64,000 nt of DNA, taken from NCBI RefSeq assembly GCF_028009165.1, contig NC_079244.1:1736001-1800000 (forward strand). The letters are read 5' to 3'. The notes beneath the pieces were generated by a model that saw only the letters and a list, made by a program, of their open reading frames with translations, was not told the origin of the DNA and did no database searches. The stretch is from Akanthomyces muscarius (taxonomy: Eukaryota > Ascomycota > Sordariomycetes > Hypocreales > Cordycipitaceae). Below are positions 1 through 10,900 of the stretch, piece by piece (positions within the stretch are counted from its first letter, which is position 1; every line of letters begins with the position of its first letter). Position numbers and translations under genes: made by a program.

Positions 1-1135
1 CGATATGGAGGGGCAGTTGCCGAAATATGCTGTCGCTGTCTCTGCGTGCCAAAGCTCTTAATTTTGTGAAGCAAGTCAAGTTAAAACAGTGAAGGGTTGC
101 GCCTCTTTTTTCAGACTCAGCGCGCAGTTACTGTAACTTTTCTCACGGTACAGGCGTTGGCGCAAGACGAACAACGGAACAGTTGGGAAGCCAGGGAATA
201 ATTGGAGCCTCCCCGCCGGCAGATGCCCGCTCTGCCCGCTTGCAGCTGCGGGCGGCATCGCGGGGCAGTCGGTACGTAGGGGTCGCGATTATGTAAGCAG
301 TCTGTGGCTAATACCCTATACAAGAATAAAATTGATATATAAAACTTAGAAGCATAACAGAGGGAGACTCTAGGTAATGAATTTTGTCTATAAGTAAATA
401 TCGACAGTGAGCATCAAGTTGCATTGTTCGTCTAGGTAGAAAGCACTGCTTCATAAGCCACAGGCGGGTTAAGTTGGCTCTCGCCTAATATGTGCGTCAA
501 GCAGCAAGGGAACGTCGCTGGGGATAGTATCAGCTAGGCTCCGTTGACTGTATGCTCTGCACATACGAACTTCTAGGTATAACAGTACAAATAGCCGATA
601 ACACTCGTTGGCTCTTTTCTCACCAGGGACTAATTTCGGTGCTTAATTGTACTACTATCTTAGAATCTACGGCGAGACGTGATGGGCACCCCGTTTGGAC
701 ATACGTTGCCTGGAACCTACAGCCAACTTCGAAGCGAAACCATCTGGGCGTCCCATGCATGGAGGTCGATTCTTTGACCATTTCTTTATTGTTTCCGTTT
801 AAGCGCCATCTCAAACATAGTGAGCACCTAACGCTGGCGAGCCCTACACTACGTAATCTGTCTAGTTTCAAAACCTTAAATGCATAAACCCGAATTTGAT
901 TGAATTATGCTTCCTGTGCTGTATGTATCTCATCGAGAACATAAATTGCCATTTCGTTCATACGACTTCAACAGTGCTACTTGTTGTATTATCTACGTTG
1001 TCGCCCCCCACCAGCAGCCTGGACTGTGGGCCCGGCTCGGCAGTGACATACCTTTATCGATACTCATCTTCAACTCCCGTGGTCGCAGCTGCACCCGCTA
1101 CTTCCATTCTTCATCACCACTACTGTCAGTCCATC
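1..1135. other. Intergenic, no gene supported
   Basis: Upstream flank of ATG29. Open frames here are short and show no recognisable family. Base composition is moderately AT-rich, with many TA steps between about 300 and 900. I see no transposon termini or tRNA. The last 200 bases should hold the ATG29 promoter and leader, but no clear TATA box is visible. Confidence 0.5.
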
Positions 1136-2526
1136 ATGGGTGAACCCAAGTACACAATTTACGTGCGGGTTCCTATACCGCGCGGAGACTTTGTAGATCC
1201 GCCGCAGGTGAGCTGGTTTCTCGACAGCTGTTTAGGTTGCGTGCCTAACCATATCCTAGGTCGATTGGGACACCGAAAAGGATGAAGCGCTGTGGCGCAT
1301 CCTGTCTAACGCTGCACAAAAAGAGATAGACTGTCAGTCTATCAATACTCCATGTTTTATGCTTCATCTTTGCTAATGTATTATCAGGGAATGACATGTA
1401 GGCTATCCTCCTCAAACTGCCTACCGGTTTCACGGCAGAATGCTAACCCAACTCAGCGCAGCCAGATTTGAGGTTACGGTCGACTTCCTGCTCAAGCAGG
1501 TTGCATATCTGACGGAAAGACATGCCTCGCAGGTAAGAGCTCAAGTACGGAAAGCAACCGCAGCGGCCAAGGGCTCTGCCGCCGAGTCTTCCACCACCGC
1601 CGAACGACGACCCCAACTTGGGCAACCCATCGGCCGCGATTCCCCGATTCCACGAACTGAGGCCACTGGAACAATACGTCCTGCTATCTCGCGTGATGGG
1701 TCTGGCAACACAATTTCTCGTGATATTGCTGGCTCCTCTCCGCGCCCAGAAAGCAGACAGCTGCCCTCGCGCCCTTCAGTGGAAACCGTTGGTCGCCGCC
1801 GTCTGTCATCTTTGCCCATCACGGCACCCGGTCCGAGACGAGCTGCATCTCAAGATGCGAACATAGACGAAGTGGCTTCTCCGGGACCTGCTGATTCTAC
1901 ATCAGGAGAGTCGTCCGAGGATGAGTCCAGCCCAGCACAATCACGAATTATTAGACGACCCCCTCGATATCAAGACAACGACGCCTCCTATCAGGTCGAC
2001 GACGATGGAGACGACGAATCCGAGCCCGCATTTCAACCATACAAGTCCTCCGCGGACCAAAATTCAGCCTCAGATCTTGCATCCACGCTGCGAGGTGATA
2101 GTCGGGCATCAACTAAGCGAGGCAACAAACACCTCGCTCGCGAGCGTATCCACCAGTCTCAAACCTCAGATTCATCTGCAGGATCTGGCGCTCTTGGTAC
2201 CGAGTCGGGCAAGCCACGGCACCTGAAAACTTACACGTCGAACCAGAGTGCTGAGCAGTCAGCTCGAAGTCCTTCCGGCAAAGGAAAAGTTTCCTCTCAA
2301 GAGGGCAGCGATGGAACGCCAAGCATGGGAAGTAGTTTTAGTGATCTTGACGGTAAGCTTCTCGCGTAAAGTGACAACATTTTGGATCTAACAGCAGTAT
2401 ATAGATGCTTCCGTCACGCAGTCTGCCCTGGAAGAAGCACTAGCATCACATATGCATGGTGCTGGCAGTCGCTTCAGCATAAGCCAGGCCTTTCGCAGCC
2501 GGTACACACCGAGCTCAAACAAATAG
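1136..2526 (+). CDS. ATG29: Autophagy-related protein Atg29
   Basis: Atg29 joins Atg17 and Atg31 in the scaffold that organises the pre-autophagosomal structure. Five exons: 1136-1207, 1260-1332, 1388-1397, 1457-2352, 2405-2526, giving 390 residues. The N-terminal Atg29 domain is clear: a YTIYVRVPIPRGDFVDPP start, a DEALWRILS block, then VDFLLKQVAYLTERHASQVR near residues 60-80. The rest is low-complexity, rich in Ser, Arg, Pro and Glu, as in filamentous-fungal Atg29, and ends in a short conserved-looking tail (SQAFRSRYTPSSNK). Exon 3 is only 10 nt (GGAATGACAT). It is needed to read KEID-WNDI-AARFEV in frame; intron 3 has a GCTAAC branch site 11-14 nt before its CAG acceptor. The alternative reading from an ATG at 1440 would lose the diagnostic N-terminus. 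Family call is strong; the micro-exon is inferred from frame and homology. Confidence 0.92.
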
Positions 2527-2799
2527 TGCTTCAAGCCAATGATTTCATAGTTTTAGCCTGGAGTTTTGGACAAGGCGGCCTATTGTTTTTATCGCAGGTA
2601 TTCTTTTACACACAGTCTCGAATAGAATGCGTACTGGAGGCCATATCTGAGGAGTGACTGATGGTGACACTTGCCAGCTGCCGGATCACTGCGTAATGTG
2701 CGACGCATCAAACGCGCGCCGCGCACATTGTAAACACAGCTGTTTCTTCGCAGCAGTTTTTCTTTCTTCATCATCACACAACAAACATCACAACCAAAG

Positions 2800-4286
2800 A
2801 TGTTTTGCCGTAACTGGTGCGGTCTTCCTCGCGAGGTACACTTTCCGTCTGGATTAAAGGAGCTTGGGTAAGTTGGCAGGACTCTGCGCGCGACTCTGAG
2901 CGAGTATTGATCCTTACTGAACTCTGCACAGCTATTTTGTCAACGCTGAGGACGAAGTCCGCTCCATTGCCAACCCAGACTACTACTTCAACTATTTCCT
3001 GAGCAAAAACTCGCGAGTGAATCATCGCCAACGGGTCCAATTTGACGGTGTGCCCACGCCTGGGGAACGCGAACATATGAGGAAGCCAAGCTGATTTTCG
3101 TAGCCGCTGTTCAAAGCATCATCCACGAACGACTTGAGACTCTCGGTCTACGAAAAACCCAGCTTCATCCAGTCGAGCCAGTATCCGACGCCAAACATGT
3201 CAACATCTTCATCTCGAATAATCTCGCAGATGCCGAGCGCATCATCGTCATTTTTGGAGAATGTGCCAAGGAGCTCGGCTTGGTTGCTAGTAGAATCGCC
3301 GGCGGTCCTGGAGGCATCGAAAAGGGAAGCATGGCTGGGGTGGTCAAGGCCATACAGCGCAGAAAGTCGACAGGTATTATCCTCGCCAACATGGGCGAGT
3401 CATACTGGTCCCCAGAACACAAGCGGGCCATTACTGTGGTGGACAGCAGGGCTCTATCGATGCCCAGCCTGGTGCATATGGGCGTTCAATATCATCCGCA
3501 AGTCAACGACATTCCAGGCTCCGAGAGCCCCTTGTGTCATGCGCGGACTGTTCTGAGCACAATCGTTGCCAAGAACGCGAACAAGAATGCCAAGATCAAC
3601 ATTATTGCCGCAGGAGATAGCTGCGAGGTCATCGCTTCTCTCCTGGACGAGGAGAAGACCTGGGCAGAATGGGGTCCATCTCTTCAGGGCGCCTTGTTCT
3701 TCTGCCCTGCATTCTACCTTGATACAAAGCAGGCAGGCCTGAAAGATTTCCTTGCAAAGGTGAGAATAACTCGCTGGACTGACATGGTCCATTTTACTAA
3801 TATTACGAGAACTAGAAATCAAGAGGCTATTCAACTTCGGAGAAACCTCTCGGCACACCTCTGTCCGGTCCGGAGGGCAACTCCACAGAACGGATACCGC
3901 CGCTTGGCTTCCCTTGCTACTCTACTGGAGAGCAAAGTCTCGACGAGCTTTGTGTCATTAGCGCACTGGAGCATGGACTGTCTTACCTTGACGAGGTGGC
4001 AAACATACCGGATTACGAAAACCCGGCCGTCACCATTGTCGAACGTGCAACGGCCGAGGAGGCGGTAAACGCGTGGGATGAGCTCTCTCCAGACCAGAAG
4101 CCGATGATCAGTGCTATGGACGAGAATCAGCTACAGGAGCAGGTGAAGAATATTCGCAGAATGAGATATTTTGCGAAGACTGGGCATGTCCCCGACAGTG
4201 ATGATGAATTTGACATGAAGGACGAGGCGGCCGGGAGTAGTCTGCCAGTTCAGCCTTGGGAGGAAGCGTCTCCGAGACTTACTTGA
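2800..4286 (+). CDS. Arb2-domain protein
   Basis: The product resembles the Arb2 domain family: the Argonaute siRNA chaperone subunit Arb2 of fission yeast and the C-terminal domain of Hda1-type deacetylases, with an alpha/beta-hydrolase-like fold. Exons 2800-2867, 2932-3047, 3104-3759, 3816-4286 give 436 residues. Visible family blocks are an N-terminal WCGLPREVHFPSGLKELGYF, the central RIIVIFGE and GGPGGIEKGSM, GIILANMGE, PSLVHMG and a GDSCEV turn. The acidic tail (DSDDEFDMKDE) is poorly conserved in general. The second intron matters: reading straight through 3048 hits a stop, while a 56-nt intron (GTGTGC donor, CGTAG acceptor at 3103) restores VQFD-AAVQSIIHERLE. It lies 273 bp after ATG29 on the same strand. 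Whether it acts in RNA silencing here cannot be told from sequence. Confidence 0.85.
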
Positions 4287-4464
4287 ATTATATGCCCCGA
4301 GCAGAGGTTCGGTTTCTAGTTTGATTGCTTTTTTTGCTTGCTTGTTATAGAATTTGCTATGGTAGAAGGTATCACGTAAAAATACAGTCTTGTCTTTGCA
4401 ATTACCAAAGAACAAAGTAAATACAGTGTAGTGCTCTGGTCCAGCTCTCCCCAGTCCCGATCCT

Positions 4465-6156
4465 CTAGGCCTTGAACCAGTTTGTGATAAAGTCTCTCGG
4501 AGGCGCCACATCCTCCATAATCTCCTTGGTGCGGCGCACCCTCTCCTGCACGACCGCTTCCTCGGCCGCCCACCTGCCCTCGGGCTCCTTTGCGCCGCTC
4601 CAAAACGTAAACAGGCCAGGGCTGCTGGCAGCGCCGCTCTCCTCTTTGGCCTTTTCCGCCTTGGCGAGCCTGGCCACCATGGTGTGCCAGTTTTCGAGGC
4701 CAGCGCCCAGGCACTCGCGGCAGAGCTTCTTGGTGCCCTTGGAGTCGGGGCCGACGCCGAGCGAGCGAAGCTGCTCCTCTGCGAGATCCACGCCGTCTCT
4801 CGTCCACGAGAGGCCGTCGTTCTTGGACGACGTGGCGTAGAGGATCTCGCCAATGTAGATTTGCAGCGAGGCTTCCTGGCACCGCTCCTCGGCGCTGCGC
4901 CAAGGGGGCTGCGTGCCGTCGGGGGGTGGCAGCGGGTAGGCTGGAGGCTTGACAAGATCTAGGATTCTCTGGTACACCGGTGCGCTGCTGGGCCGGCTGC
5001 GGCTGCGCGGCTCCTGCGGCCGCTCATCTGAGAGTTCGCGGCGAGCCTTGAGGAGCGAAATGTACATTGGCAGCGCGCCAGAAATGTCACCGGTGCGGGC
5101 TTTCGAGTTTGCAATCGACGTCAGAGCATCGATTAGATTGAGAGATGGGGGTCCGGACTTGTCCCTCAGGACAAATGTTTTGCTGTCGTGTGGCAGCTTG
5201 GCAGCGTCGATGCCCTTTGTGGCCTCGCTGAGGGCAAGCTGGTGCAAGCTGTGCGCCGCTTCAGCCTGGCCCTTGTATTCCATGAAGCTCGCATACTCCA
5301 AAGTTGCCTCGAGGCGCTGTCGCTCAGTGAAGCCCTTGGTAGCCAGGATTTTCATGTACCATCTATCGGCGGTGGGGAATGCGTTTACGCAGTTCTCTTC
5401 TAGAGGTGCGTGGGCCGCTCCCGGGGGAATCGGCACCGGGTTGGGATTTGAAGGCCCAATCATGAACCTGGCGGGAGAGACCATGTTCCGCGTGACGTCG
5501 AGGACCCAGCCATCTACATGCTCTGCCGTCTTGGCCGCCGTCATCATAGCCTCAAAGTAGCCGCGGCGCCACTCCTCCGATTTCGCGGTGATGTCGTAGG
5601 GGACGAATTCGATCGGATCTTCGAGCTCGGGATCGGTCACGTCGGAAAGGGGTACCAGGCCTGCGCCGTCCTTCTTGGGGTCGCTCAGGCGCATCAGCGC
5701 ATTGCGCACTCGTCCTAGGGAGTTGGCCCATTGGATATTGCCATTCTTGGGGTTCTCTAGTTCCTTTCCATCGCGCAGGAACTTCCTCGTTATATACGTC
5801 CACTCATGTGGGGTAGGGTGCTCGCGCTCAAGTATCTCTTCCTGGACGAAGAAGAAAATCACCAGGCCCGCGGCCAACATGCCCCAAAGTGTGAAGGTGT
5901 ATCGGGCTGCCAGCTTCACCTCGTGTCTGACCCAACCGCCACGTGTGGAAGTAAAGCATCGTACTGATTTCGGATTCGATGATGGTAAGCTCAAGAATGG
6001 GAGATTCGGACGCGACCGTGCCGCTGGAGATTGTGTATGTGTTGTCAAGGACCTTGCGCATAGAGCTAGTCTCGTCCAGGAGCTGGCTGTCGATTTTATT
6101 GGCAGCGCAGGTCGGCCGTGTCGCCGGACCGCGAGCCTGGGGCGCAGCATCTTCAC
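4465..6156 (-). CDS. Predicted mitochondrial single-pass membrane protein
   Basis: An uninterrupted 563-residue frame of a conserved filamentous-fungal family of unknown function. Family members are often auto-named 'MFS maltose permease', which the sequence does not support: I see one membrane segment, near residues 87-104 (a WGMLAAGLVIFFF core), not twelve. Residues 1-70 are rich in Arg, Ser and Ala and poor in acidic residues, like a mitochondrial presequence. After the membrane segment comes a long soluble part with helical pairs such as RLEATLEYASFMEYKGQAEA, resembling tetratricopeptide repeats, and a CRECL motif near the C-terminus. It faces the Arb2-domain gene tail to tail with 178 bp between. 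The start is the first ATG of the frame; ATG codon 3 is an equal alternative. Confidence 0.75.
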   Translation of the reverse strand: MKMLRPRLAVRRHGRPALPIKSTASSWTRLALCARSLTTHTQSPAARSRPNLPFLSLPSSNPKSVRCFTSTRGGWVRHEVKLAARYTFTLWGMLAAGLVIFFFVQEEILEREHPTPHEWTYITRKFLRDGKELENPKNGNIQWANSLGRVRNALMRLSDPKKDGAGLVPLSDVTDPELEDPIEFVPYDITAKSEEWRRGYFEAMMTAAKTAEHVDGWVLDVTRNMVSPARFMIGPSNPNPVPIPPGAAHAPLEENCVNAFPTADRWYMKILATKGFTERQRLEATLEYASFMEYKGQAEAAHSLHQLALSEATKGIDAAKLPHDSKTFVLRDKSGPPSLNLIDALTSIANSKARTGDISGALPMYISLLKARRELSDERPQEPRSRSRPSSAPVYQRILDLVKPPAYPLPPPDGTQPPWRSAEERCQEASLQIYIGEILYATSSKNDGLSWTRDGVDLAEEQLRSLGVGPDSKGTKKLCRECLGAGLENWHTMVARLAKAEKAKEESGAASSPGLFTFWSGAKEPEGRWAAEEAVVQERVRRTKEIMEDVAPPRDFITNWFKA

Positions 6157-6401
6157 AACAATTTACTGGCACATGCGCTTTCGAAAGAGTGCTGTGAGGG
6201 TTCTTCTGTAAATGCGCTTAGATACTCTGTTTTCTTGGAGCGTTGAAGCTGCCCAGCGCGGGATGATCTCAAATGATGACTAAGCCCATTTTTTTCTGCT
6301 TCATCACCGAACCGCCGTCGCCAGGTTAAAGCTTGGACCTCAGAGAAGCCGGAGAAAAAATGGTAGATTTTTTTTAGAATTCGAGTTATGATGTCTCAAT
6401 A

Positions 6402-7993
6402 ATGAGCGGATATATCTCAAACCTCATCTCTACGCCCAGGGGGCAGCTTATTACCACGGCTGTCTTTTCTGGAGCGGCCGTCGCAACACTCATTTTTGGA
6501 TACCAGGCCCTGGAGAGGGAGGAGCGGCTTTCTGCGCTCAAGAATTCGATTCCGTCAATTAACGACGGCAAGCATCATACGAGCAAGGTAGGCCAAAATT
6601 CGGGGACCTTGTCACGGAATTACGTGGTCAATCGCTTACACGAACTGCACAGCTGAACAGCTTTGGAGCCTCAAATGAAAACACAGAGGACAAGGAAGAT
6701 GCCCGAAACCTGGCTCTTGCACAGCGCGCGCAGGCGGGCGACTTTGACGAGGAGCTTATTCTAGAACAGCTCGCCCGCAATCAAGTTTTCCTCACCCCTG
6801 AGGGTTTGGACAAGCTACGCAAATCTTTTGTTGTAGTAGTTGGATGCGGCGGTGTCGGATCTCACTGCACCGCTTCGCTTGCCAGATCAGGCGTCTCCAG
6901 ATTGCGCCTCATTGATTTTGATCAAGTCACTCTCTCCTCTCTCAACCGCCATTCCGTTGCTACACTAGCGGACGTAGGCACGTCAAAAGTTCACTGCTTG
7001 CAGAGACGGCTGATGGCCATTACACCATGGACGCATTTTGATTTGCGGCAACAAAAGTTTGACGGCGATGTGGCAGCTGAGCTTCTGGGCCCTTGGCAAG
7101 ACGGGCAGAAACCTGATTTCATCATCGATGCCATTGACAACGTTGAAACCAAGGTTGCCCTCCTCAAGTACTGCCACGACAACAAACTACCTGTCATAAG
7201 CTCCATGGGCGCCGGCTGCAAAGCCGACCCTACGAAGATTATTATTGGCGATATTGGAAACAGCACTGACGACGGCCTTTCTAGAGCCACGAGAAGGCGT
7301 CTCAAGCTCCTCGGCATTACAAAGGGCATCCCCGTCGTCTATTCCACCGAGCAGTCGGGCGAAGGCAAGGCTGAGCTGTTGCCACTTGACCAAGCCGAAT
7401 TCGAAAAGGGGTCTGTAGGTGATCTTGGAGTGATGCCCAACTTTCGCGTGCGCATCCTTCCCGTGTTGGGCACCATGCCCGCTATCTTTGGCATGACGGC
7501 CGCCAACCACGTCATTCTGAGCATCACCGGCTACCCCGTCGACTATGCGCCCGCCAAGGGCCGCGACAAGATGTATGACGGCATCGTCAACTACGTCCAG
7601 AGCACCGAGGAGAAGCTGGCGCGGCTCTTTGCGCCCGACCTGATCGGGCTGCGATCACCCATCACGGCCGGCGACGTGGCCTTTCTGACGGAAGAGCTGT
7701 ACCGCGCCCGAAGCGTCGTCACCGGCATCCCTACCCGCCTCACGCTCATTCGCTGGCGCCGGCCGCAGGGGATCAATGTGTCCGTCATCGGCGAAGGCAC
7801 CAGCGAGGAGCAAAAGTGCTCGACCATCCGGCTGCGTGACCTGGTCTGTATGACAAAGGACGAGGCGGTCCGCCACGAAAAGCAAATCTTCAAGGTGGGG
7901 GTCCCGCTGGAGGACTTGTACGATGCCGAGACCATTGCCCGCGTTGAGAGGAAGATGGCGCAGGCGGCAGAGTACGAAAAGCACCGGTGGTGA
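6402..7993 (+). CDS. TCD1: tRNA threonylcarbamoyladenosine dehydratase (Tcd family)
   Basis: An E1/ThiF-fold enzyme that uses ATP to dehydrate and cyclise t6A37 of ANN-decoding tRNAs to ct6A; yeast Tcd1/Tcd2 sit on the mitochondrial outer membrane. Two exons, 6402-6587 and 6653-7993, give 508 residues. A hydrophobic segment at residues 15-35 is the likely membrane anchor. The nucleotide-binding loop GCGGVGSH lies at residues 126-133, followed by LIDFDQV and SLNRH, both typical of the TcdA/CsdL branch. IDAIDNVETK and SSMGAGCKADPTKI follow in the usual order. The intron has a GTAGGC donor and CACAG acceptor. The gene is divergent from the preceding minus-strand gene, with 245 bp between the two starts. 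Yeast has two paralogues; I cannot say which this matches, so the symbol is generic. Confidence 0.9.
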
Positions 7994-10900
7994 AAAATGG
8001 GAAGACAGCCGAAAGGCATTTGCCGATGGGAGGAAGAGGGCGGTGTAATTCTCGGAGGCGTGGGATGGATTTCCCTAATGCCCAATATATCATGTACAAG
8101 TGTAAACTAGAAAAACTGCAGACGGGGAAGCTGCATGCAGCCTTTAGATATGCACACCAATGGACGGTCAGATCTGGGAATCTGCCGAGAGCCTTGAAAT
8201 AAGAGGAGCATCCCACGACTCGAGTCCCATGTCAGTGAGGGCCGATTGAAAACCGGTAACGGACATAGCCAATTTGACCGGTGAGGTAGTCGCATGCTTT
8301 CTGTTACACCGCCATACTTGAAATGTCAGCTTATCGTGCAGGGGTACCCGGTCACATCGCAACATGTTCCGTCGGATTGGAGCTTCCTGGCACTTGCCGG
8401 ACCGGACCAGCGGGTGCCAGCCCGGATTTTGCTCGCAACTCGATAGAGTAACGTAGCGAAGATATCGGGAAATCATCTTTTTTCACATTGCATGCAGATG
8501 GCCGTGTGTGTGTGCGCGCGTCTGCGGTCTGTGCCTCGCTGTCTCAAGTCGTCGCCTTCTTGGCTTGGGTGGCGTGCGCCGGCCCATCGCAGAGTTCTCT
8601 TCTCTCCTTCTTTAGTCGACCAATGACTGAACCAGAATAAAACAGCAAAAGCACCGCCGCTAAATTTTTACAGCAGTGATGTGCTTGTCATGCATGATCG
8701 TTAGTTACGCAGACGATTTCATATCGGAGCCAAGAGCGCCAGCAGAGCAGACAAGTGAATGGCGCACCGGCATCATCTCTGTGAGGCTAAGCAGCAGTGG
8801 CCAGAGACCGAGTAGCCTTGATGTAGCTGATACAGTTTTCGTTTCCGAATTTGCTCCAACCGATTTTAGCCGTGCATGTACATGCTATATTTTGGGGTAG
8901 CTTTTGGCGGCATCTTAAGCGAGGCCCTCCCAGCCGGCGATGAAACGAGTCGCGAGCAAAGCCACAAAAATAGCACACCCTGTCCAAGAGGTCAAAATGT
9001 CAAAATAAATTCTCTTTTTAGCATTCTATACCATGCATTGCTCTAATTCAAACACTGTTGCTACGTCATAAACATTACTCCAAGTGTTGGGCACGAGTGC
9101 CTTGTTAGTGTCTGTCTGTCGGGCACCACTCAAGCCATGGCCGATGTAAGCCAAGGCTTCCCATCGTATAATTTTTCTTCTTCATTGCTTTGCTAATGCT
9201 CATCTATTTGAGTCCTCTCCCGCAGTAGTGGCAAACCTTGCAACATCAGCCGCTGCGCGCTACAGGTCACCTGCTCATCTGCTGATTACCACGTTGTTCC
9301 TTGGTCAAGTAAACAAGCCTGGCCGGCCAATACGACCAAAAACGATATCTAGAGACCAGGTTCGGATTTTTCCAAAGTGATTAATCATTTCTCTAGTTTG
9401 CCTTTTGCCTGATTCTCCGTAGACACCCATGAAAAGACTCGTTGAATGGCTGCTCGTGGCCAGGAGGGAGTTCTTTTTGCACCCCTCCATCCAACTCTCG
9501 TCAAGGCGGGCTCCGGCAGATTTACTTGCCTTTTATGGCAAACTTGCCCCATTCCAGGCAAAGCCATCATGTTGTTCATTTGCGAACCGCAAGCTGATGC
9601 CCTGAACGGGTTGTTGTGGTGGCGATGACGCCCGCGTGATCCTCAACAGTCTTAGGAAAACGCCCTGTTGCCCGGATATCTTGGTCCTACCTACGTGCAT
9701 GATCTGTGGCTATAAAGATGTGCATTGTCTCACGGTCCTGTACCCAAACCAGTAGATTGGCTGCATTGCTCTCAAGCGGTTAGAGAGGCCACCGAGGGTG
9801 ATACAGTTGTGCCAGTCACACAGCTCCCAGCCCTCTGGATACGCGACAGGGCTTTGCAAGGTCATTTCTTCCGAGGATTCAGTCAGATCGACCAGTAAGC
9901 TGAGTGACCAGGCTTGCCGCCTGGTGTAATGAGGGGCCAGGGAAGTTGCTGCGTCTGCGAATGTGAGTGGGATGATCTATCCCGTGTGATGCAGGGGCCG
10001 TTCCACCAATGACTGCCTAGTAGCCGTACATTGTTGGGATCAAGAGGTTACAAGGGTTTAATTAGCGCTGTCGAAGGTGTTGTGTGACACAACAGCTGTA
10101 GAAGAAGGCAGAAGGCCACGCGCCGGACAGACGTGTCGAGACGCGTTCTCTGCGGCCCTGCTCAAGTGCCCGAGTAGTGCAGAATACATGTGCCAATCAT
10201 GTATTGGATGAGACTGATGAAGAAATGCAACGTGTACATGTATGATGAGGCGATTTGCTGCGCATTTACTGTCGTGTATCGTCGGGGCCTGGCTCCCGGA
10301 ATGGGCTAGTCGAAACGACGAGAATAAAAGCGCGAGAAGGCATTGAACACCAATGAAGACATAACACATGTACCTTTCATCTAAGAAAATCCCGAAGTTT
10401 ATTCCAATCCAAACTTTAGTCATAAACGTGTAATGGGGCGCTGCCATTGTGCCATTCTACCGGCCCGAGTGGGTGACAAAAAATGACGCCGCTCTAGGTA
10501 GGACATAGAAGTAGTGACTGAACGTTGCTACTTCTTTTTATCTTTTGTTCCCTATGAATGTTTCATTCTTTTTTGCTAATTATTTTCTGTTTTCTCACCT
10601 TCGTTTATTCCTCTTATTCTCCTGATTCTTCCGAGCTTGCTTACTTTTTTTACTTTCTCTCCTTCCTCTAATGGCCACCGGCGTCTTTTTTTTACTTGCG
10701 CCTTGCGACCCTCGCTTGATTGGCCCTGAGGCTGCGCTTTGGCCAAGGCCGCGGGCGTCGATATTGCTCTGCCTGATATAGAGCAGCAGCCAATATAGAA
10801 TTTCAATATTCTCGCGATTCATGTAGATGCGTTGCTGGGCAATTTGCCATTACTGTGACTGCTTGCAGCTCCTCAGCCAAGGTGTGGTGTCGTCGCGTAA

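Noticed and set aside
1440..2369. ATG at 1440 as the start of the Atg29 gene
   Set aside because: It lies in intron 3. Using it would drop the conserved N-terminal domain found in exons 1-3.
3040..3110. Frameshift or pseudogene in the Arb2-domain gene
   Set aside because: A canonical 56-nt intron restores the frame and the family sequence, so no mutation is needed.
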